Source: Nitratiruptor sp. YY08-10 (GTDB lineage: Bacteria > Campylobacterota > Campylobacteria > Campylobacterales > Nitratiruptoraceae). From it: DNA of 64,000 bases. This document shows, in pieces, positions 17,915 to 28,824 of the stretch (position 1 is the first letter of the stretch; each line of letters opens with the position of its first letter). A program made the position numbers and the translations under genes. The DNA lies in contig NZ_AP023057.1 of NCBI RefSeq assembly GCF_016629565.1, positions 124,001 to 188,000 of the forward strand, given 5' to 3'. The notes beneath the pieces are model-generated. The model made no database searches and had not been told where the DNA came from. It saw only the letters and a program-made list of their open reading frames with translations.

Positions 17915-19479
17915 GAGTCCTTACAAAACAGGATGTTTTAAGGCTTTTACAGGAGCGTTTCCAAGAGGGTTTTGTGAAACTCTCCTCCCTTCCTCATCCA
18001 TCAACCCTGAAAGATATGCAAAAAGCCTCTTTGCGAATTGTCGATGCAATAAAAAAAGGTGAAAAAATTGCCGTTGTCGGTGATTATGATGTGGATGGAG
18101 TGGTTTCGACTGCTTTGATGAAGGAGTTTTTCCATTTACTGGAGTATCCAGTTGTTGCTAAAATTCCCAATCGATTCAAACATGGGTATGGTTTGAGTCC
18201 AAAAATCATTGAAGAGCTTGGCGATGTTGATCTTATTATTACTGTAGATAACGGTATCAGTGCCCATGAAGCAGCAATGCTCTGTAAAGAAAAAGGAATC
18301 GATCTCATCATCACTGACCACCATACACCTCCTAAGACTCTTCCACCAGCATATGCTATCGTCAATCCAAAACAGGAGCAATGTTCATTTGCTTATACGG
18401 AGATTTGTGGGGCTCAGGTTGCCTGGTTTTTGATAGGACAGCTCAAACAGGATTTGGGGCTGGATGTGGATATGAAACAGTTTTTGGATATTTTGGCTGT
18501 GGCAATTATAGCGGATGTGATGCCCCTGCGACATATCAACCGCTCATTAGTGCAAGCCGGATTAAAGATGTTTGAGCGAAGCGAAAGACCTGCTGTTGCC
18601 TATCTTCGCTCAGTTTTGAAAAAACATACTTTTCACTCTGAAGATATAGGATTTACTATTGCTCCGATTATCAATAGTGCCGGGCGCATGGAAGATGCCG
18701 ATTTGGCGTTAAAGTTTTTAAATGCCAAAGACTTTTTTGAAGCAAGTGTCTATTACGCGAGACTTCTTTCGCTCAATGTGCAAAGAAAAGAGGAAGAGAG
18801 AAGGGTGTTACAAGAATCTTTGGAACAAGTCGGAGATGAAAGAGTCATCGTGGTAGCCGGAGAGGACTGGAATGAAGGAGTTGTGGGGATTGTTGCTTCT
18901 AGATTGGTGGATCGATTTTCCAGACCCGCTATTGTACTCACAAGGGATAAAAACGGTTCGTACAAAGGAAGCGGAAGAAGTGTAGGTGCAGTGGACCTGT
19001 ATCGATTACTGGAAGGAACAAGCCACTATCTTACCCGTTTCGGAGGGCACAAAAAGGCTGCGGGGCTTGGCTTGAAAAAAGAACATCTGCAACCTTTTAA
19101 AGAATCCATCAATGCACTCGCTCAAGAGATTCCTCAAGAAGATTTCATCGAAACATCGACAGTATTGGGGGAACTCCCATTGAGTGAGATAGACTGGGAG
19201 TTGATCGATATCCTAGAGAGCTTTGCGCCCTATGGAGAAAGCAACCCTGTGCCCAAATTTTTTGCTTCCAATGTGGAGGTTTTGGAAAAGAGGGGGGTTG
19301 GAGAAGATGGAAGACATCTTTTGATGACGCTCAGACAAAACGGTAATATATTCAAGGCTATTCATTTCCATAATGCAACAGAACTGCAAAATGATAGGAT
19401 TGATATCGTGTATCAGCCTGTAAAAAATATTTACAATAATTCTATCTACATACAGTTACATATCAAGAAAATAGTTTGA
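17911..19479 (+). CDS. recJ: Single-stranded-DNA exonuclease RecJ
   Basis: 522 residues. The DHH phosphoesterase motifs are present: [30 protein letters not shown] and, in the DHHA1 part, [13 protein letters not shown]. RecJ degrades 5' ssDNA ends in recombination, mismatch and base-excision repair. Its start overlaps the pyrG stop (ATGA), and the stretch after its stop is AT-rich without a clear terminator. Confidence 0.94.
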   Translation: MRVLTKQDVLRLLQERFQEGFVKLSSLPHPSTLKDMQKASLRIVDAIKKGEKIAVVGDYDVDGVVSTALMKEFFHLLEYPVVAKIPNRFKHGYGLSPKIIEELGDVDLIITVDNGISAHEAAMLCKEKGIDLIITDHHTPPKTLPPAYAIVNPKQEQCSFAYTEICGAQVAWFLIGQLKQDLGLDVDMKQFLDILAVAIIADVMPLRHINRSLVQAGLKMFERSERPAVAYLRSVLKKHTFHSEDIGFTIAPIINSAGRMEDADLALKFLNAKDFFEASVYYARLLSLNVQRKEEERRVLQESLEQVGDERVIVVAGEDWNEGVVGIVASRLVDRFSRPAIVLTRDKNGSYKGSGRSVGAVDLYRLLEGTSHYLTRFGGHKKAAGLGLKKEHLQPFKESINALAQEIPQEDFIETSTVLGELPLSEIDWELIDILESFAPYGESNPVPKFFASNVEVLEKRGVGEDGRHLLMTLRQNGNIFKAIHFHNATELQNDRIDIVYQPVKNIYNNSIYIQLHIKKIV

Positions 19480-19566
19480 TGACAATTATCACCATAATTT
19501 AATGATAATTAAAAGTTATTTATGTAATAATTTCATTTAATATAAATATTTCATTCAGGAGTAGAT

Positions 19567-21060
19567 ATGACAGAGAAGCAGAAACTCAAGCAGGCACAAG
19601 AAGTGATGGAAGAGCTGTTAAAAAAAGAGGGGCTATCGAGACGGGATGCTCTCAAGATAATGGGTCTTGGCTCTGTGGGGGCTTTTGGACTCGGTGGTTC
19701 GACTGCATCTGCGGCTGAAGGTGGAAGAAGCAGCGGCAAAAAAGCGACTATCGTCATCGTTGGCGGTGGGGCAGGTGGGATTATGGCACTTGCCAGACTT
19801 CATAGAAGTGCGCCGAATGCAAAAATCATTCTTATCGCTCCAAACGATATTCACCTCTATCAACCGGGCCAAGTATTTATGGCTGCAGGGCTCTATACGG
19901 CAGATGAGATTAAAAAACCAAACAAAAATTTCATTCCAAGTGATGTAGAGTGGGTGAAAGAGAGTGTCAAAGAGTTTGATCCGGACAACAACCAAGTTAT
20001 TACTGACTCCAACAAAAAAATCAAATATGACTTTTTGGTTGTAGCAACCGGGCTAGCGTATGATTATGAGCGAATTGAGGGAATGAGCAAAGATCTTGTC
20101 GGAAAACATGGCATTTCAAGTGTGTATCTCAATGATCCCGTGAAAGGGGATGTGAGCGGCGGATCAAAAACATGGGAGTGGTTCAAGCAGCTAAGAGTGG
20201 CAGCAGAAAAAGCATCCCCGGACAATCCTATCCAAGCAATCTACACCCAACCCGACACGCCTATCAAATGTGGTGGGGCTCCGCAAAAGATTTTATACCT
20301 CAGTGATGATTTCTTGCGAGGTAACGGGCCTGGAGGCGGAGCAGATGTGCATAAAAATGTGAGATCCTATTTTTGTAAAAAAGGAACAAAACTTTTTGGA
20401 ATCCCTTCTTACAATAAAACCCTTGTAGAAGAAGTAACGCCAATGTATGGCAACATCGAAGATAAGTGGAATCACGTTTTACGAAAAATCGATCCTGTTA
20501 AAAAAGTTGCTACATTCGAGCATACCTATAAAGTCAAAGGGGAGTGGGATCCAGATTTAGAAGAGTATGACTACATTACAAAAAAAGAGATGGTTGAGAT
20601 GCCATATGATTTCATCCATATCGTTCCTCCGATGAAACCGGTTGATGCTGTGGCGAATTCTCCACTTGGATGGCAAAAAGGAACGGCAAAAGGGTGGCTT
20701 GAAGTTGATAGATACACATTGCAGCATCGACGATACAAAAATGTTTTTGGTATCGGAGACATTTTAGGTATTCCGCTTGGAAAAACAGGAGGAAGTGCAA
20801 GACACCATGGACCAGTACTCCAAGAGAACTTGATTGCTGTGATGGAAGGAAAAGAGCCAAAAGCGAAATTTGACGGATATACCGTATGTCCATTAAAAAC
20901 CCAATATGGCAAAATTATGCTTGCGGAATTCAACTATGATGGACCGGCACCGACGTTCTCATTTTTGGATCCTTCCAAACCTCGATGGATCTGGTGGGCA
21001 TTTGACTTGTATATGCTCAAACCGATGTATTGGACATTAATGCTTCGAGGTTTAATGTAA
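19567..21060 (+). CDS. Tat-exported sulfide:quinone reductase-like flavoprotein
   Basis: 497 residues. A twin-arginine signal (SRRDALKIMGLGSVGAFGLGG) sits behind an unusually long ~25-residue n-region, so the enzyme is periplasmic or periplasm-facing. The FAD fold VIVGGGAGGIMAL follows. Two key SQR cysteines are visible: IKCGGAPQKI and, near the C-terminus, TVCPLKTQYGKIMLAEF; the second FAD motif is NVFGIGDILGIP. It should oxidise sulfide to sulfane sulfur and pass electrons to quinone. The C-terminal DLYMLKPMYWTLMLRGLM is an amphipathic membrane-binding segment. It is followed by a small two-helix membrane protein. Confidence 0.87.
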   Translation: MTEKQKLKQAQEVMEELLKKEGLSRRDALKIMGLGSVGAFGLGGSTASAAEGGRSSGKKATIVIVGGGAGGIMALARLHRSAPNAKIILIAPNDIHLYQPGQVFMAAGLYTADEIKKPNKNFIPSDVEWVKESVKEFDPDNNQVITDSNKKIKYDFLVVATGLAYDYERIEGMSKDLVGKHGISSVYLNDPVKGDVSGGSKTWEWFKQLRVAAEKASPDNPIQAIYTQPDTPIKCGGAPQKILYLSDDFLRGNGPGGGADVHKNVRSYFCKKGTKLFGIPSYNKTLVEEVTPMYGNIEDKWNHVLRKIDPVKKVATFEHTYKVKGEWDPDLEEYDYITKKEMVEMPYDFIHIVPPMKPVDAVANSPLGWQKGTAKGWLEVDRYTLQHRRYKNVFGIGDILGIPLGKTGGSARHHGPVLQENLIAVMEGKEPKAKFDGYTVCPLKTQYGKIMLAEFNYDGPAPTFSFLDPSKPRWIWWAFDLYMLKPMYWTLMLRGLM

Positions 21061-21076
21061 GAAGAGTGTAGACGCA

Positions 21077-21307
21077 ATGGGTAAAGTGATCAAAAGGGAG
21101 CTAGGGATCTATCTCTTTTTACTTATATTTTTATGCATCTGGATGCATTACAAAGAGCTTTTATCGCATCCAATAGAGCATTTCAAGCATCTTCCCGAGG
21201 CCCCTTTTGGCCTGTTGCACCCTCTTATTTTTACTTTTGTTGTCTATTGTGTGATTGTAATCGTACGTATTTTTGTTCACTTCATACGAAAGCTCAAAAG
21301 AGGTTAG
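21077..21307 (+). CDS. Small two-helix membrane protein beside the SQR-like gene
   Basis: 76 residues with two predicted membrane helices (about 8-24 and 47-68) and a basic C-terminus KLKRG. No family recognised. It is 16 nt downstream of the Tat-SQR gene and probably co-transcribed; a membrane anchor for that flavoprotein is the simplest guess. Its end overlaps the convergent bpt gene by 4 nt. Confidence 0.7.
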   Translation: MGKVIKRELGIYLFLLIFLCIWMHYKELLSHPIEHFKHLPEAPFGLLHPLIFTFVVYCVIVIVRIFVHFIRKLKRG

Positions 21308-22047
21308 TTCACTACAGACTGCCAAAGAGGTTCTTCATCGATTGCAGGAAAACCCTCAAGTATTTCATAGGGCTGGAATTTTGTTTTGTAAGCAAATGAA
21401 GCGCATCCATCCACCCAGTATCCCAGATAGATCCAATCAAGTCCGAGATTTCTGGCAAGGTTGATCTGTACGATAAGTGAGTAGATGCCCAGAGAGAGCT
21501 TTTCGTAATCTGGATCATAATAAAAATAGATTGCGCTGATACCATCGTCTAAAATATCTATCAGGTCCACCCCTACCAGTCTGTTGTCATGAAAATACAG
21601 GACTTCTTTGCCAAAAACGTGAGCGCCTACTACAAACTCTTCATAATAGGTTTGTAGATCCATCTCATTATATTTCCATCCGCTTTTTTTCTCTTTGAAT
21701 TTGTGGTATTTGTTGTATAGATCAAGGTGTTCGTATGTCAAAGAGGGCTCATTGATATAGATTTTTGTGTTTGCGTTTTTTTTGATGGCTCGTCGCTGGC
21801 TTTTTGATGGTTTGAAGCTTTTTACGTCAATTCTTAGATTTTTACACTCGTTACATCCCTGGCATATAGGATGAAAATAGGAGTGCCCAAAGCGTCTCCA
21901 GCCCCTTTTGATCAAAGCGCTCGCCAACTCTTTGGTGGCTTTGGGGATGTAGCGATACAGCATTCTTGTTTTTTTATCGGGCAGATAGGCACACTCATAA
22001 TCGAGTGTGCAAAAATCGATAGAATGACACTCTTGTAGTTTATTCAT
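21304..22047 (-). CDS. bpt: Aspartate/glutamate leucyltransferase (arginyl-tRNA-protein transferase family)
   Basis: 247 residues. The N-terminal Cys motif CTLDYECAYL, the CQGCNECKNLRIDVKSFKPSKSQRR block and the GNAT-like C-terminal domain (ISAIYFYYDPDYEKLSLGIYSLIVQI, IYLGYWV) are those of Bpt. The enzyme attaches Leu from Leu-tRNA to N-terminal Asp/Glu, marking proteins for ClpS-ClpAP. The ATG has no ribosome-binding site but lies 6 nt after a TATAAT, which suggests a leaderless message. Confidence 0.92.
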   Translation of the reverse strand: MNKLQECHSIDFCTLDYECAYLPDKKTRMLYRYIPKATKELASALIKRGWRRFGHSYFHPICQGCNECKNLRIDVKSFKPSKSQRRAIKKNANTKIYINEPSLTYEHLDLYNKYHKFKEKKSGWKYNEMDLQTYYEEFVVGAHVFGKEVLYFHDNRLVGVDLIDILDDGISAIYFYYDPDYEKLSLGIYSLIVQINLARNLGLDWIYLGYWVDGCASFAYKTKFQPYEILEGFPAIDEEPLWQSVVN

Positions 22048-22053
22048 ACCGAA

Positions 22054-22059
22054 ATTATA
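22054..22059 (-). promoter_or_regulatory. -10 element of bpt, leaderless arrangement
   Basis: TATAAT on the minus strand in GGCTATAATTTCGGT, separated from the bpt ATG by exactly 6 nt, so transcription would start at the A of ATG. Confidence 0.65.
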
Positions 22060-22065
22060 GCCAAG

Positions 22066-22359
22066 TTAGATAGGAAGAACTCTGATATTTTGTTCTCCGA
22101 GCTTTTCTCGCAATGTGTGCTCTATGCCAAAAAGAGTTCCTGTCGTGGCACTTGCACAGCCTACACATGCTCCCATATATCGGATATAGACATCGATGAA
22201 GTCGCCATTTTCCTTGATATCGATGATCTCAAGGTTTCCGCCATCCATGACCAAAAACTGTCTGATGCCTTCATCTATAGCTTTTTCGATGGCGTTCCAT
22301 TTCTCTTCAAAGGGCAACTCTTTAAAACTTGTCGTTTTGTTCTCTGTCTGATTTTCCAT
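22066..22359 (-). CDS. NifU-like (NFU) Fe-S scaffold protein
   Basis: 97 residues. The C-terminal domain has MDGGNLEIIDIKENGDFIDVYIRYMGACVGCASATTGT, where CVGC is the cluster-binding CxxC of NFU proteins. It carries [4Fe-4S] clusters to apo-enzymes. The N-terminal 30 residues are charged and not conserved. An AGGAG ribosome-binding site precedes the ATG at 22359. It is 18 nt upstream of bpt in the same orientation, yet bpt has its own -10. Confidence 0.9.
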   Translation of the reverse strand: MENQTENKTTSFKELPFEEKWNAIEKAIDEGIRQFLVMDGGNLEIIDIKENGDFIDVYIRYMGACVGCASATTGTLFGIEHTLREKLGEQNIRVLPI

Positions 22360-22457
22360 TGCCAGATCTCCTAATTAAGATAAATTTTATCCTAATTATA
22401 CTACGCCACACTTAAATGTAGCGAAAAGTGAAAATTTAAATAAATGTGCCGTTTTGC

Positions 22458-22463
22458 TATACT
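22458..22463 (+). promoter_or_regulatory. -10 element for the membrane GGDEF-EAL gene
   Basis: TATACT in TTTTGCTATACTTTTG, about 22 bp before the ATG at 22485. It excludes the earlier in-frame ATG at 22446. Confidence 0.5.
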
Positions 22464-22484
22464 TTTGCGTACGAAAAGATAGGA

Positions 22485-24752
22485 ATGAGGAAATATTGTT
22501 TGAAAGAGAAGATAACAAAAGAGCAGCTGGATCAACTATATAATAACCTCAAATATTCATTAATCTCTACTGTATTGTTGTCAACACTTATAGGTTTGAT
22601 GTTCTTTAATCATGAAAAGAGTCCAAAAGCACTTCTTTGGCTTCTTTTTATGCTTTTTGTATCTCTTGTTCGACTGATCGTTAAATGGCGATATGAAAGA
22701 GCCAAGTTCCCTGATATCCCATATTATTTCACTCTTTTTTTATTGCTTCTTGTCACAAGCGGAGCTGGGTTTGCCTCTTTGATCTATGTGCTGTTCCCAA
22801 ACAGTATATTTGATCAAATGCTGTTCATTTTCGTTATGGCGGGACTAAGTGCCGGGGCAATCTCATCGCTGCATTATTCCAAAACTGCCGTAATCCTCTA
22901 TCAAATTTCGCTTATATTGCCTATCGCCTTACGCCTTTTTTTTGTTCAGGGATCCATTTATCCTGTTATGGGTTTTGTGCTTCTTTTTTATCTTGTGATG
23001 ATGATCAATCTGTCGTTGCGGACATACCGTACCTATATAAACACATTGAAACTCAAACTGGCCTATTCGCAAAAACAAAAAGATCTCAGTATCCAATCTC
23101 AGCGGTTTTATTATCTTTTTCACAATATTCCTTTAGGAATATTTTTCTATAACAAAGATTTGCGGATTACCGATTGTAACGATTTTTTTGCCCATGTGCT
23201 TGGTGTTTCGAAAGATGAGTTACTGGGGTTTGATATGAATAGATTGCAGGATAAAAGGATTTTGCCTGTATTGAAAGAACCTTTTTCGAAAAAAAACGGT
23301 TGGTATCGAGGGTTTTATCACTCTACTCTTTCGCAAAAAGAGTTTTTTATAGAGCTATATACCACATATATCCAAGTCGATCACCAGATTATAGAAGGCC
23401 TTGGTGTAGTGATCGATCTTACCCGTCTCAAAGAGTATCAAAACAAAATTGAACAGATGGCTTACTATGACGAACTGACAGGACTTGCTAAACGAACCGT
23501 TCTCTTCGAAAGTATCGACCTGGCCATAAAAAAAGTGAAGCGTGATAAAAAATACAGCATTCTGATCTATATGGATTTGGACAATTTCAAAGAGATTAAT
23601 GACACGTTGGGACACAATATTGGCGATCTTTTTTTAAAAACAATTGCAAAGAGAATACAAGAATATACAAGAGAGGTCGATATTGCTGCACGAATGGGTG
23701 GAGATGAGTTTGCCATACTGCTCCTGGAGATTTCAGAGGATAAAAACAGAGCTTTAATCGAAGGATTGGAGGTTGCAAAACGGTTGGCAAAAGCGATAAG
23801 CCAACCGGTTGCCATTGAAGATCATACAATGCAGACAACTGTCAGTATCGGTGTTGCTTTAATTGATGAGAAGAGCAAGAATGCATATGAAGTGATCAAA
23901 TTTGCCGATAGTGCAATGTACAAAATAAAACGAAAAAACAAAAATTCGATTCAACTTTTTGATCAAGAGCTGAAAAAAGAGATAGAGCATCTCTATAAAG
24001 TGAAACATGATCTTGAAAGGGCATTGCAAAACAGAGAGTTCATTCTTTATCTTCAGCCACAATTTGATCAAAAGCGAAAAATAGTGGGTGCGGAAGCACT
24101 GCTTAGATGGAAGCATCCTAAAAAAGGACTTGTATATCCAGGAGAGTTTCTACCGGTTGCAGAGGAGTTTGGTATGATGCAGCGTATCAGTGACGAAGTC
24201 CTTCGGCTGGCGAAAGATATTTTAGAAAAAATTCCTCAAAAGATAAAAGTTGCAGTCAATGTATCTGGTAGTGATATTTATAGCGAACATTTTTACAATC
24301 ATTTGAAATCGCTTTTGCCTCATTCGTTTGCGAGATATCTTAATCTTGAAATTACAGAACAGGTTTTGATCAAAGATGCTTCAAAAGCCATGGAAAACAT
24401 ATCGCGAATCAAAAAAGAGCTGAATATTCAGTTCAGTATCGACGATTTCGGGACGGGTTACTCCTCTTTACAGTATCTCAAACAGCTTCCGATCGATTAT
24501 TTAAAGATTGATAAAAGTTTTGTGGATGATATGTTCGTAGACGGTAACGACTATATTATCGTATCTACGATTATCAATATGGCGAAAAACCTAGGACTCA
24601 AAACGATTGCCGAAGGCGTGGAGACGAAAAAGCAGTTTGAAGAGTTGAAAGATATGGGAGTCGATTTTTTTCAAGGGTACTATTTTGCCAAGCCGATGCC
24701 GTACGAGGAGTTTGTAAAACTTCTCAAAACCTCGTCGTTTGAGGGGCGTTAA
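22485..24752 (+). CDS. Membrane-bound PAS-GGDEF-EAL c-di-GMP protein
   Basis: 755 residues from ATG 22485; a TTG at 22498-22500 behind AGGAAAT is in another frame. The N-terminal ~190 residues hold about six membrane helices. A PAS domain follows ([34 protein letters not shown]). The GGDEF domain has a canonical [12 protein letters not shown] near residue 405 and the EAL domain a canonical [31 protein letters not shown] and LKID. Both activities should be intact. The membrane part and PAS suggest sensing of a redox or small-molecule signal. Its 3' end overlaps the convergent folE by 29 nt. Confidence 0.9.
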   Translation: MRKYCLKEKITKEQLDQLYNNLKYSLISTVLLSTLIGLMFFNHEKSPKALLWLLFMLFVSLVRLIVKWRYERAKFPDIPYYFTLFLLLLVTSGAGFASLIYVLFPNSIFDQMLFIFVMAGLSAGAISSLHYSKTAVILYQISLILPIALRLFFVQGSIYPVMGFVLLFYLVMMINLSLRTYRTYINTLKLKLAYSQKQKDLSIQSQRFYYLFHNIPLGIFFYNKDLRITDCNDFFAHVLGVSKDELLGFDMNRLQDKRILPVLKEPFSKKNGWYRGFYHSTLSQKEFFIELYTTYIQVDHQIIEGLGVVIDLTRLKEYQNKIEQMAYYDELTGLAKRTVLFESIDLAIKKVKRDKKYSILIYMDLDNFKEINDTLGHNIGDLFLKTIAKRIQEYTREVDIAARMGGDEFAILLLEISEDKNRALIEGLEVAKRLAKAISQPVAIEDHTMQTTVSIGVALIDEKSKNAYEVIKFADSAMYKIKRKNKNSIQLFDQELKKEIEHLYKVKHDLERALQNREFILYLQPQFDQKRKIVGAEALLRWKHPKKGLVYPGEFLPVAEEFGMMQRISDEVLRLAKDILEKIPQKIKVAVNVSGSDIYSEHFYNHLKSLLPHSFARYLNLEITEQVLIKDASKAMENISRIKKELNIQFSIDDFGTGYSSLQYLKQLPIDYLKIDKSFVDDMFVDGNDYIIVSTIINMAKNLGLKTIAEGVETKKQFEELKDMGVDFFQGYYFAKPMPYEEFVKLLKTSSFEGR

Positions 24753-25302
24753 TGAGGCTGAAAAACTCCTCTCGTGTTTTTTGATTGGTTTTAAAGATAC
24801 CTCGAAGAGCCGAACTGACCGTTGTTGAACAGATCTTCTCCACCCCTCGCATCTCCATGCACATATGGCGTGCCTGCACAACAACTCCAACCCCTTTTGG
24901 TTCAATCGTTTGCATCAAAGCATCGGCGATCTGTTCCGTCATCTGTTCTTGGATCTGGAGGCGTCTTGCGAAAACGTTGACCATTCGTGGAATTTTGGAC
25001 AGACCTACCACTTTTCCATTGGGGATGTAAGCTACATGGGCGCGGCCGATAATTGGTAACAGATGGTGTTCACACAAAGAGTAAAATTCGATATCCCGTA
25101 CCAGAACCATCTCGTCATTGCTCGATTCGAAAAGCGCTTCTCCCAATACCTCTTTTGGGTCTTTATGATATCCTTCTGTAAGATGTAAAAAAGCTTTGTA
25201 AACCCGCTGGGGAGTTTTGATCAGACCCTCTCTTTGTGGATCTTCTCCAAGTAGTTGCAATATCGCTTTGACATGGTTTTCGAACTCTTTTTGGCGATTC
25301 AT
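24724..25302 (-). CDS. folE: GTP cyclohydrolase I
   Basis: 192 residues from ATG 25302, chosen because GGGAGC lies just upstream and family alignment begins there (the frame extends to 25356). Signatures: the zinc ligand Cys-His pair in [40 protein letters not shown] and the second zinc Cys in [11 protein letters not shown]. It converts GTP to 7,8-dihydroneopterin triphosphate at the start of folate and queuosine synthesis. Confidence 0.94.
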   Translation of the reverse strand: MNRQKEFENHVKAILQLLGEDPQREGLIKTPQRVYKAFLHLTEGYHKDPKEVLGEALFESSNDEMVLVRDIEFYSLCEHHLLPIIGRAHVAYIPNGKVVGLSKIPRMVNVFARRLQIQEQMTEQIADALMQTIEPKGVGVVVQARHMCMEMRGVEKICSTTVSSALRGIFKTNQKTREEFFSLINAPQTTRF

Positions 25303-25400
25303 CTGTAGCTCCCAGAAAATTTTGTCAATTGTAGCAAAAAATTTGGTTTGAAGCATTATTTTGATAAAATTAGAGCCAAAAATTTTTTCAAAGGATATCG

Positions 25401-26714
25401 ATGGAGATCAATGCGCAAAAGCTCAATGAAGCGAACGCTACTGTAGAAGCGAAAATTGCAAAGCAAGATGTAGAGAAAAAAGAGGAAAAGATAGCGAAAG
25501 AGCTTGCAAAAACGATGAATATTCCTGGATTTCGAAAAGGAAAAGTACCACCAGCGGTCATCAAAAAACGATACGGTGACAAACTGGCACAAGACGCAGA
25601 AGCAGAACTTGTCAGAGAAGCCCTAGACCAAGCCCTTGAGGAACTTGGTATCGAAAAAGATGCGATGCTGGGTGAGCCTAGGTTTACCAAATATGAAAAA
25701 GGCGAAGAAGTTATTGAGATGGTTCTTGAAATCGGTGTTCGGCCAAATATCGACATTACCGGATACGAAGAGGTGATTCCGGAGTATGAAGAGCCACAAG
25801 TGAGTGATGAAGAGGTTGAAAAGAGAATCGAAGAGCTTGCCGATGCGATGGCCCAATTCAAAGAGGTCGAAGAGGACAGACCTGCCAAAGAGGGCGATCT
25901 TGTAGTGATCGATTTTAAAGGGACTCTCGAAGATGGTAGTGAGATCGAAGGGGGAAGTGCACAAAACTTTGAGCTTCGCCTTGGAAGCGGCCAGTTTATC
26001 CCAGGATTTGAAGAGCAGGTTGAGGGTATGAAAAAGGGTGAAACGAAGACGATCGAAGTGACATTCCCTGAAGATTACCCAAATAAAGAGCTTGCTGGCA
26101 AGAAAGCAAATTTTGAAGTGACACTGCATACAATCAAAGAGAAAGAAAAAATTAATATCGATGATGAACTTGCCAAAAAGATGCTCCAAAAAGAGGATGC
26201 GACATTGGATGAGCTCAAAGAAGAGGTGAGAAAGCAGCTCAAAAGTGAAAAGCTTTCCAAACTCTACAATGAAGAACTCAAACCGAAACTGATCGAAGCA
26301 CTCGTTGAGAAGTTTGAGTTTGATTTGCCCAAAAACATCGTAGATCAAGAGATCGATGTGCAGCTCAACAATAAAGCGGCACAGATGAGTGAAGAGGAGA
26401 TCAAAGAGCTAAGAGAAAACAAAGAAAAGCTTGAAGAACTTCGTAAAGAGCTCGAACCTGAGGCTCAAAAAAGTGTCAAAGCCACATTTATTGTTGATGC
26501 ATTGGCGAAAGCGGAAGGTATCAATGTAGCAGATCAAGAAGTCGTACAAACGATTTATTATGAAGCACTTCAGATGGGAAGAAACCCTCAAGAGATTTTA
26601 AAAGCGTATGAGGAACAAGGGTTGCTTCCGGCGATCAAAATGGCGATGATCGAAGATAGACTGCTTACACATCTTTTGAGCAAAAAAAATGAGAAGCAAG
26701 AGGAAAATGCATGA
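25401..26714 (+). CDS. tig: Trigger factor (ribosome-associated chaperone and PPIase)
   Basis: 437 residues in three parts: N-terminal ribosome-binding domain with the signature [17 protein letters not shown], central FKBP-type prolyl isomerase ([21 protein letters not shown] ... [21 protein letters not shown]) and a long helical C-terminal substrate cradle. It binds near the exit tunnel and shields nascent chains. It is the first gene of the tig-clpP-def-comM operon; its stop overlaps clpP by 4 nt. Confidence 0.96.
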   Translation: MEINAQKLNEANATVEAKIAKQDVEKKEEKIAKELAKTMNIPGFRKGKVPPAVIKKRYGDKLAQDAEAELVREALDQALEELGIEKDAMLGEPRFTKYEKGEEVIEMVLEIGVRPNIDITGYEEVIPEYEEPQVSDEEVEKRIEELADAMAQFKEVEEDRPAKEGDLVVIDFKGTLEDGSEIEGGSAQNFELRLGSGQFIPGFEEQVEGMKKGETKTIEVTFPEDYPNKELAGKKANFEVTLHTIKEKEKINIDDELAKKMLQKEDATLDELKEEVRKQLKSEKLSKLYNEELKPKLIEALVEKFEFDLPKNIVDQEIDVQLNNKAAQMSEEEIKELRENKEKLEELRKELEPEAQKSVKATFIVDALAKAEGINVADQEVVQTIYYEALQMGRNPQEILKAYEEQGLLPAIKMAMIEDRLLTHLLSKKNEKQEENA

Positions 26715-27301
26715 GTTATTACATTCCATACGTGATTGAACGTACAGGAAGGGGTGAGAGAAGTTACGATATCTACTCCAGACTCTTGAAAGATCGCATT
26801 ATTATGCTTAGCGGCGAGATCAACGATGCGGTTGCCTCTTCCATCGTGGCTCAGCTGCTTTTTTTGGAAGCGGAGGATCCGGATAAGGATATCTATCTGT
26901 ATATCAACTCTCCTGGGGGTGTGATTACCAGTGGGATGAGTATCTACGATACGATGAATTACATCAAGCCCGATGTCTCTACTATCTGTATCGGACAGGC
27001 TGCAAGTATGGGAGCCTTTTTGCTCAGTTCTGGAGCAAAAGGCAAACGTTATGCTCTGCCGCATGCTCGTATCATGATCCATCAGCCGTTGGGAGGAGCA
27101 CAAGGGCAGGCAACCGATATCGAGATACAGGCGAAAGAGATTTTGAGGCTCAAAAAGATACTCAATGAAATTTTGGCCCAAAATACAGGGCAATCGGTGA
27201 AAAAGATAGCCAAAGATACTGAAAGAGACTTTTTTATGAGCGCTGAAGAAGCGAAAGAGTATGGACTCATTGATCAGGTATTGGAGAAGAGTGCTCGATG
27301 A
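26711..27301 (+). CDS. clpP: ATP-dependent Clp protease proteolytic subunit
   Basis: 196 residues. Catalytic Ser in [11 protein letters not shown], His in [10 protein letters not shown] and Asp in the [18 protein letters not shown] region. ClpP forms a tetradecameric chamber fed by ClpX/ClpA. It overlaps tig and def by 4 nt each (ATGA), so the proteins for nascent-chain folding, deformylation and degradation are made together. Confidence 0.97.
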   Translation: MSYYIPYVIERTGRGERSYDIYSRLLKDRIIMLSGEINDAVASSIVAQLLFLEAEDPDKDIYLYINSPGGVITSGMSIYDTMNYIKPDVSTICIGQAASMGAFLLSSGAKGKRYALPHARIMIHQPLGGAQGQATDIEIQAKEILRLKKILNEILAQNTGQSVKKIAKDTERDFFMSAEEAKEYGLIDQVLEKSAR

Positions 27302-27828
27302 TTCGCCAAATCATCACATATCCTGACAAACGCCTTTTTATGAGAAGCAAAGAGGTAGAAGATTTTGATGAAAAGCTTCAAACGCTGCTTGATGACATGT
27401 ATGAGACGATGATTGCCAAAAACGGCATTGGACTTGCGGCTATTCAGGTAGCAGTACCTCTTCGTGCCCTTATTATCAATTTGCCAGATGAGGAGGGAAA
27501 CCAGCATAAAGAGGATCTTCTCGAACTCATCAATCCGGTTATTATTGAAAAAAGAGGAACCCAGGTGTATACAGAAGGGTGTCTGAGTGTACCGGACTAC
27601 TACGATGATGTAGAACGGGCCGAATGGGTCAAGGTAGAGTACCAAGACCGCTACGGAAATAAAAAAACTTTAGAGACGGATGGCTTGCTGGCCGTTGCTG
27701 TACAGCATGAAATGGATCATCTCGATGGACACCTTTTCATCGAAAAACTTCCTTACATGAAACGAAAAAAGTTTGAAAAAGAGTGGAAGAAGAAGCGTAA
27801 ATCTGCCAAAAGCGGTGTGAAGGTATAA
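27298..27828 (+). CDS. def: Peptide deformylase
   Basis: 176 residues with the three deformylase motifs: [19 protein letters not shown] (metal-ligand Cys) and QHEMDHLDG (HExxH). It removes the formyl group from nascent N-terminal Met. It overlaps clpP by 4 nt and is followed after 1 nt by the GTG start of comM. Confidence 0.97.
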   Translation: MIRQIITYPDKRLFMRSKEVEDFDEKLQTLLDDMYETMIAKNGIGLAAIQVAVPLRALIINLPDEEGNQHKEDLLELINPVIIEKRGTQVYTEGCLSVPDYYDDVERAEWVKVEYQDRYGNKKTLETDGLLAVAVQHEMDHLDGHLFIEKLPYMKRKKFEKEWKKKRKSAKSGVKV

Positions 27829-27829
27829 G

Positions 27830-28690
27830 GTGAAAAAGATCTTTTGCGCTACCCTCGATGGAGTAGACGCAAAAGTAGTGGAAGTGGAGAGTTCCTTTAT
27901 TCGGGCTCTTCCTGCATTATCGATCGTCGGTCTTGCATCGAGTGCTATACAGGAAGCAAAAGATCGTGTCAAATCGGCACTTTTGGCAAACAACTTCTCT
28001 TTTCCTCCTCAAAAGATAACGATCAACCTAGCTCCCAGTGATCTCAAAAAGAATGGAAGTCATTTCGATTTGGCAATTGCTCTTGGGATTGCGCTGCAAA
28101 AAGAAGATGTTGATTTTGAAGACTATTTTGTCTTTGGGGAGCTTGGGCTCGATGGAGCAGTGAAAGATACAATGATGATCTTTCCTCTCGTTTTATCACT
28201 AGCTAAAAAACCTGTAAAAGTTGTCATACCTCTGGAGAGCTTGCCAAAAGTGCAAAAGATTCCAAATATCGACATTGTCGCGGTACAAACACTTTCGGAA
28301 GCGATTGCATTTTTTAAAACAAAAGAAGCCCCTTCGCATCAGCCGATTCCATTCTCTTTTCCCCATTTTGAAATGGATGGTGAAAAGTACTATTATAACC
28401 CTTCATACCCTCTTGATTTTTCAGAGGTCAAAGGGCAGGAAGTGGCTAAAAGAGCCGCTTTAATCGCTGCTGCTGGATGTCATAATCTGCTTATGGAAGG
28501 AAGTCCTGGTTGTGGCAAGAGCATGATAGCAAAAAGGCTTCGGTATATTTTGCCACCAATGAGTATGCAAGAGATTTTGGATATGGCCAAAATGGAGGCT
28601 TTGGATGGAAAAGAGCCAAGTTTTACGCCGCTACGATCGTACCGGTCGCCCCATCACTCCTCCACGAAAGCCAGCATCTTTGGTGGAGGG
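27830..28690 (+). pseudogene. comM: comM, 5' part, split by the transposon
   Basis: The first 287 codons (GTG start) of the YifB/ComM Mg-chelatase-like AAA+ helicase: an N-terminal Lon-protease-like domain, then Walker A GSPGCGKS at residues 224-231 and the RSPHHSS motif, broken at IFGGG. Joining 28690 to 40410 restores a continuous 498-codon frame. ComM drives branch migration in natural transformation, so this insertion should remove the activity. The truncated frame runs on into the transposon end and stops at 28822, two bases before the TnsE-like ATG. Confidence 0.93.
28686..28690. repeat. Target-site duplication GAGGG, left copy
   Basis: GAGGG abuts the TGT end of the element and recurs at 40405-40409 next to the ACA end. 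The 5-bp length is standard for Tn7-like transposons. Confidence 0.9.
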
Positions 28691-28765
28691 TGTGAATTTC
28701 CAAATATAATTGGACTTTTTCAAAGTTATTTTGACTTTTTCCAAAAATATTTAGACTCCTTAAAA
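28691..28765. repeat. Transposon left end: inverted repeat and three TnsB-like sites
   Basis: The 25-bp terminal repeat (28691-28715) leads into three related sites spaced 20-21 bp: AATTGGACTTTTTCAAAG, TTTTGACTTTTTCCAAAA and TTTAGACTCCTTAAAA, with their GAC cores at 28713, 28733 and 28754. They are inverted relative to the GTCCAA sites at the right end. Tn7 likewise has three TnsB sites at its left end. Confidence 0.8.
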
Positions 28766-28824
28766 TTTGGTTTTACTTCTTCATTCTTCCATAAAACCCG
28801 TTATTCCTTTTTGAGGATTTAGTC

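Noticed and set aside
19480-19566. Fur-like operator before the Tat-SQR gene (GATAATTAAAAG, AATTATC repeats)
   Set aside because: Only partial matches to a Fur box in a strongly A/T-rich gap; cannot be told from background.
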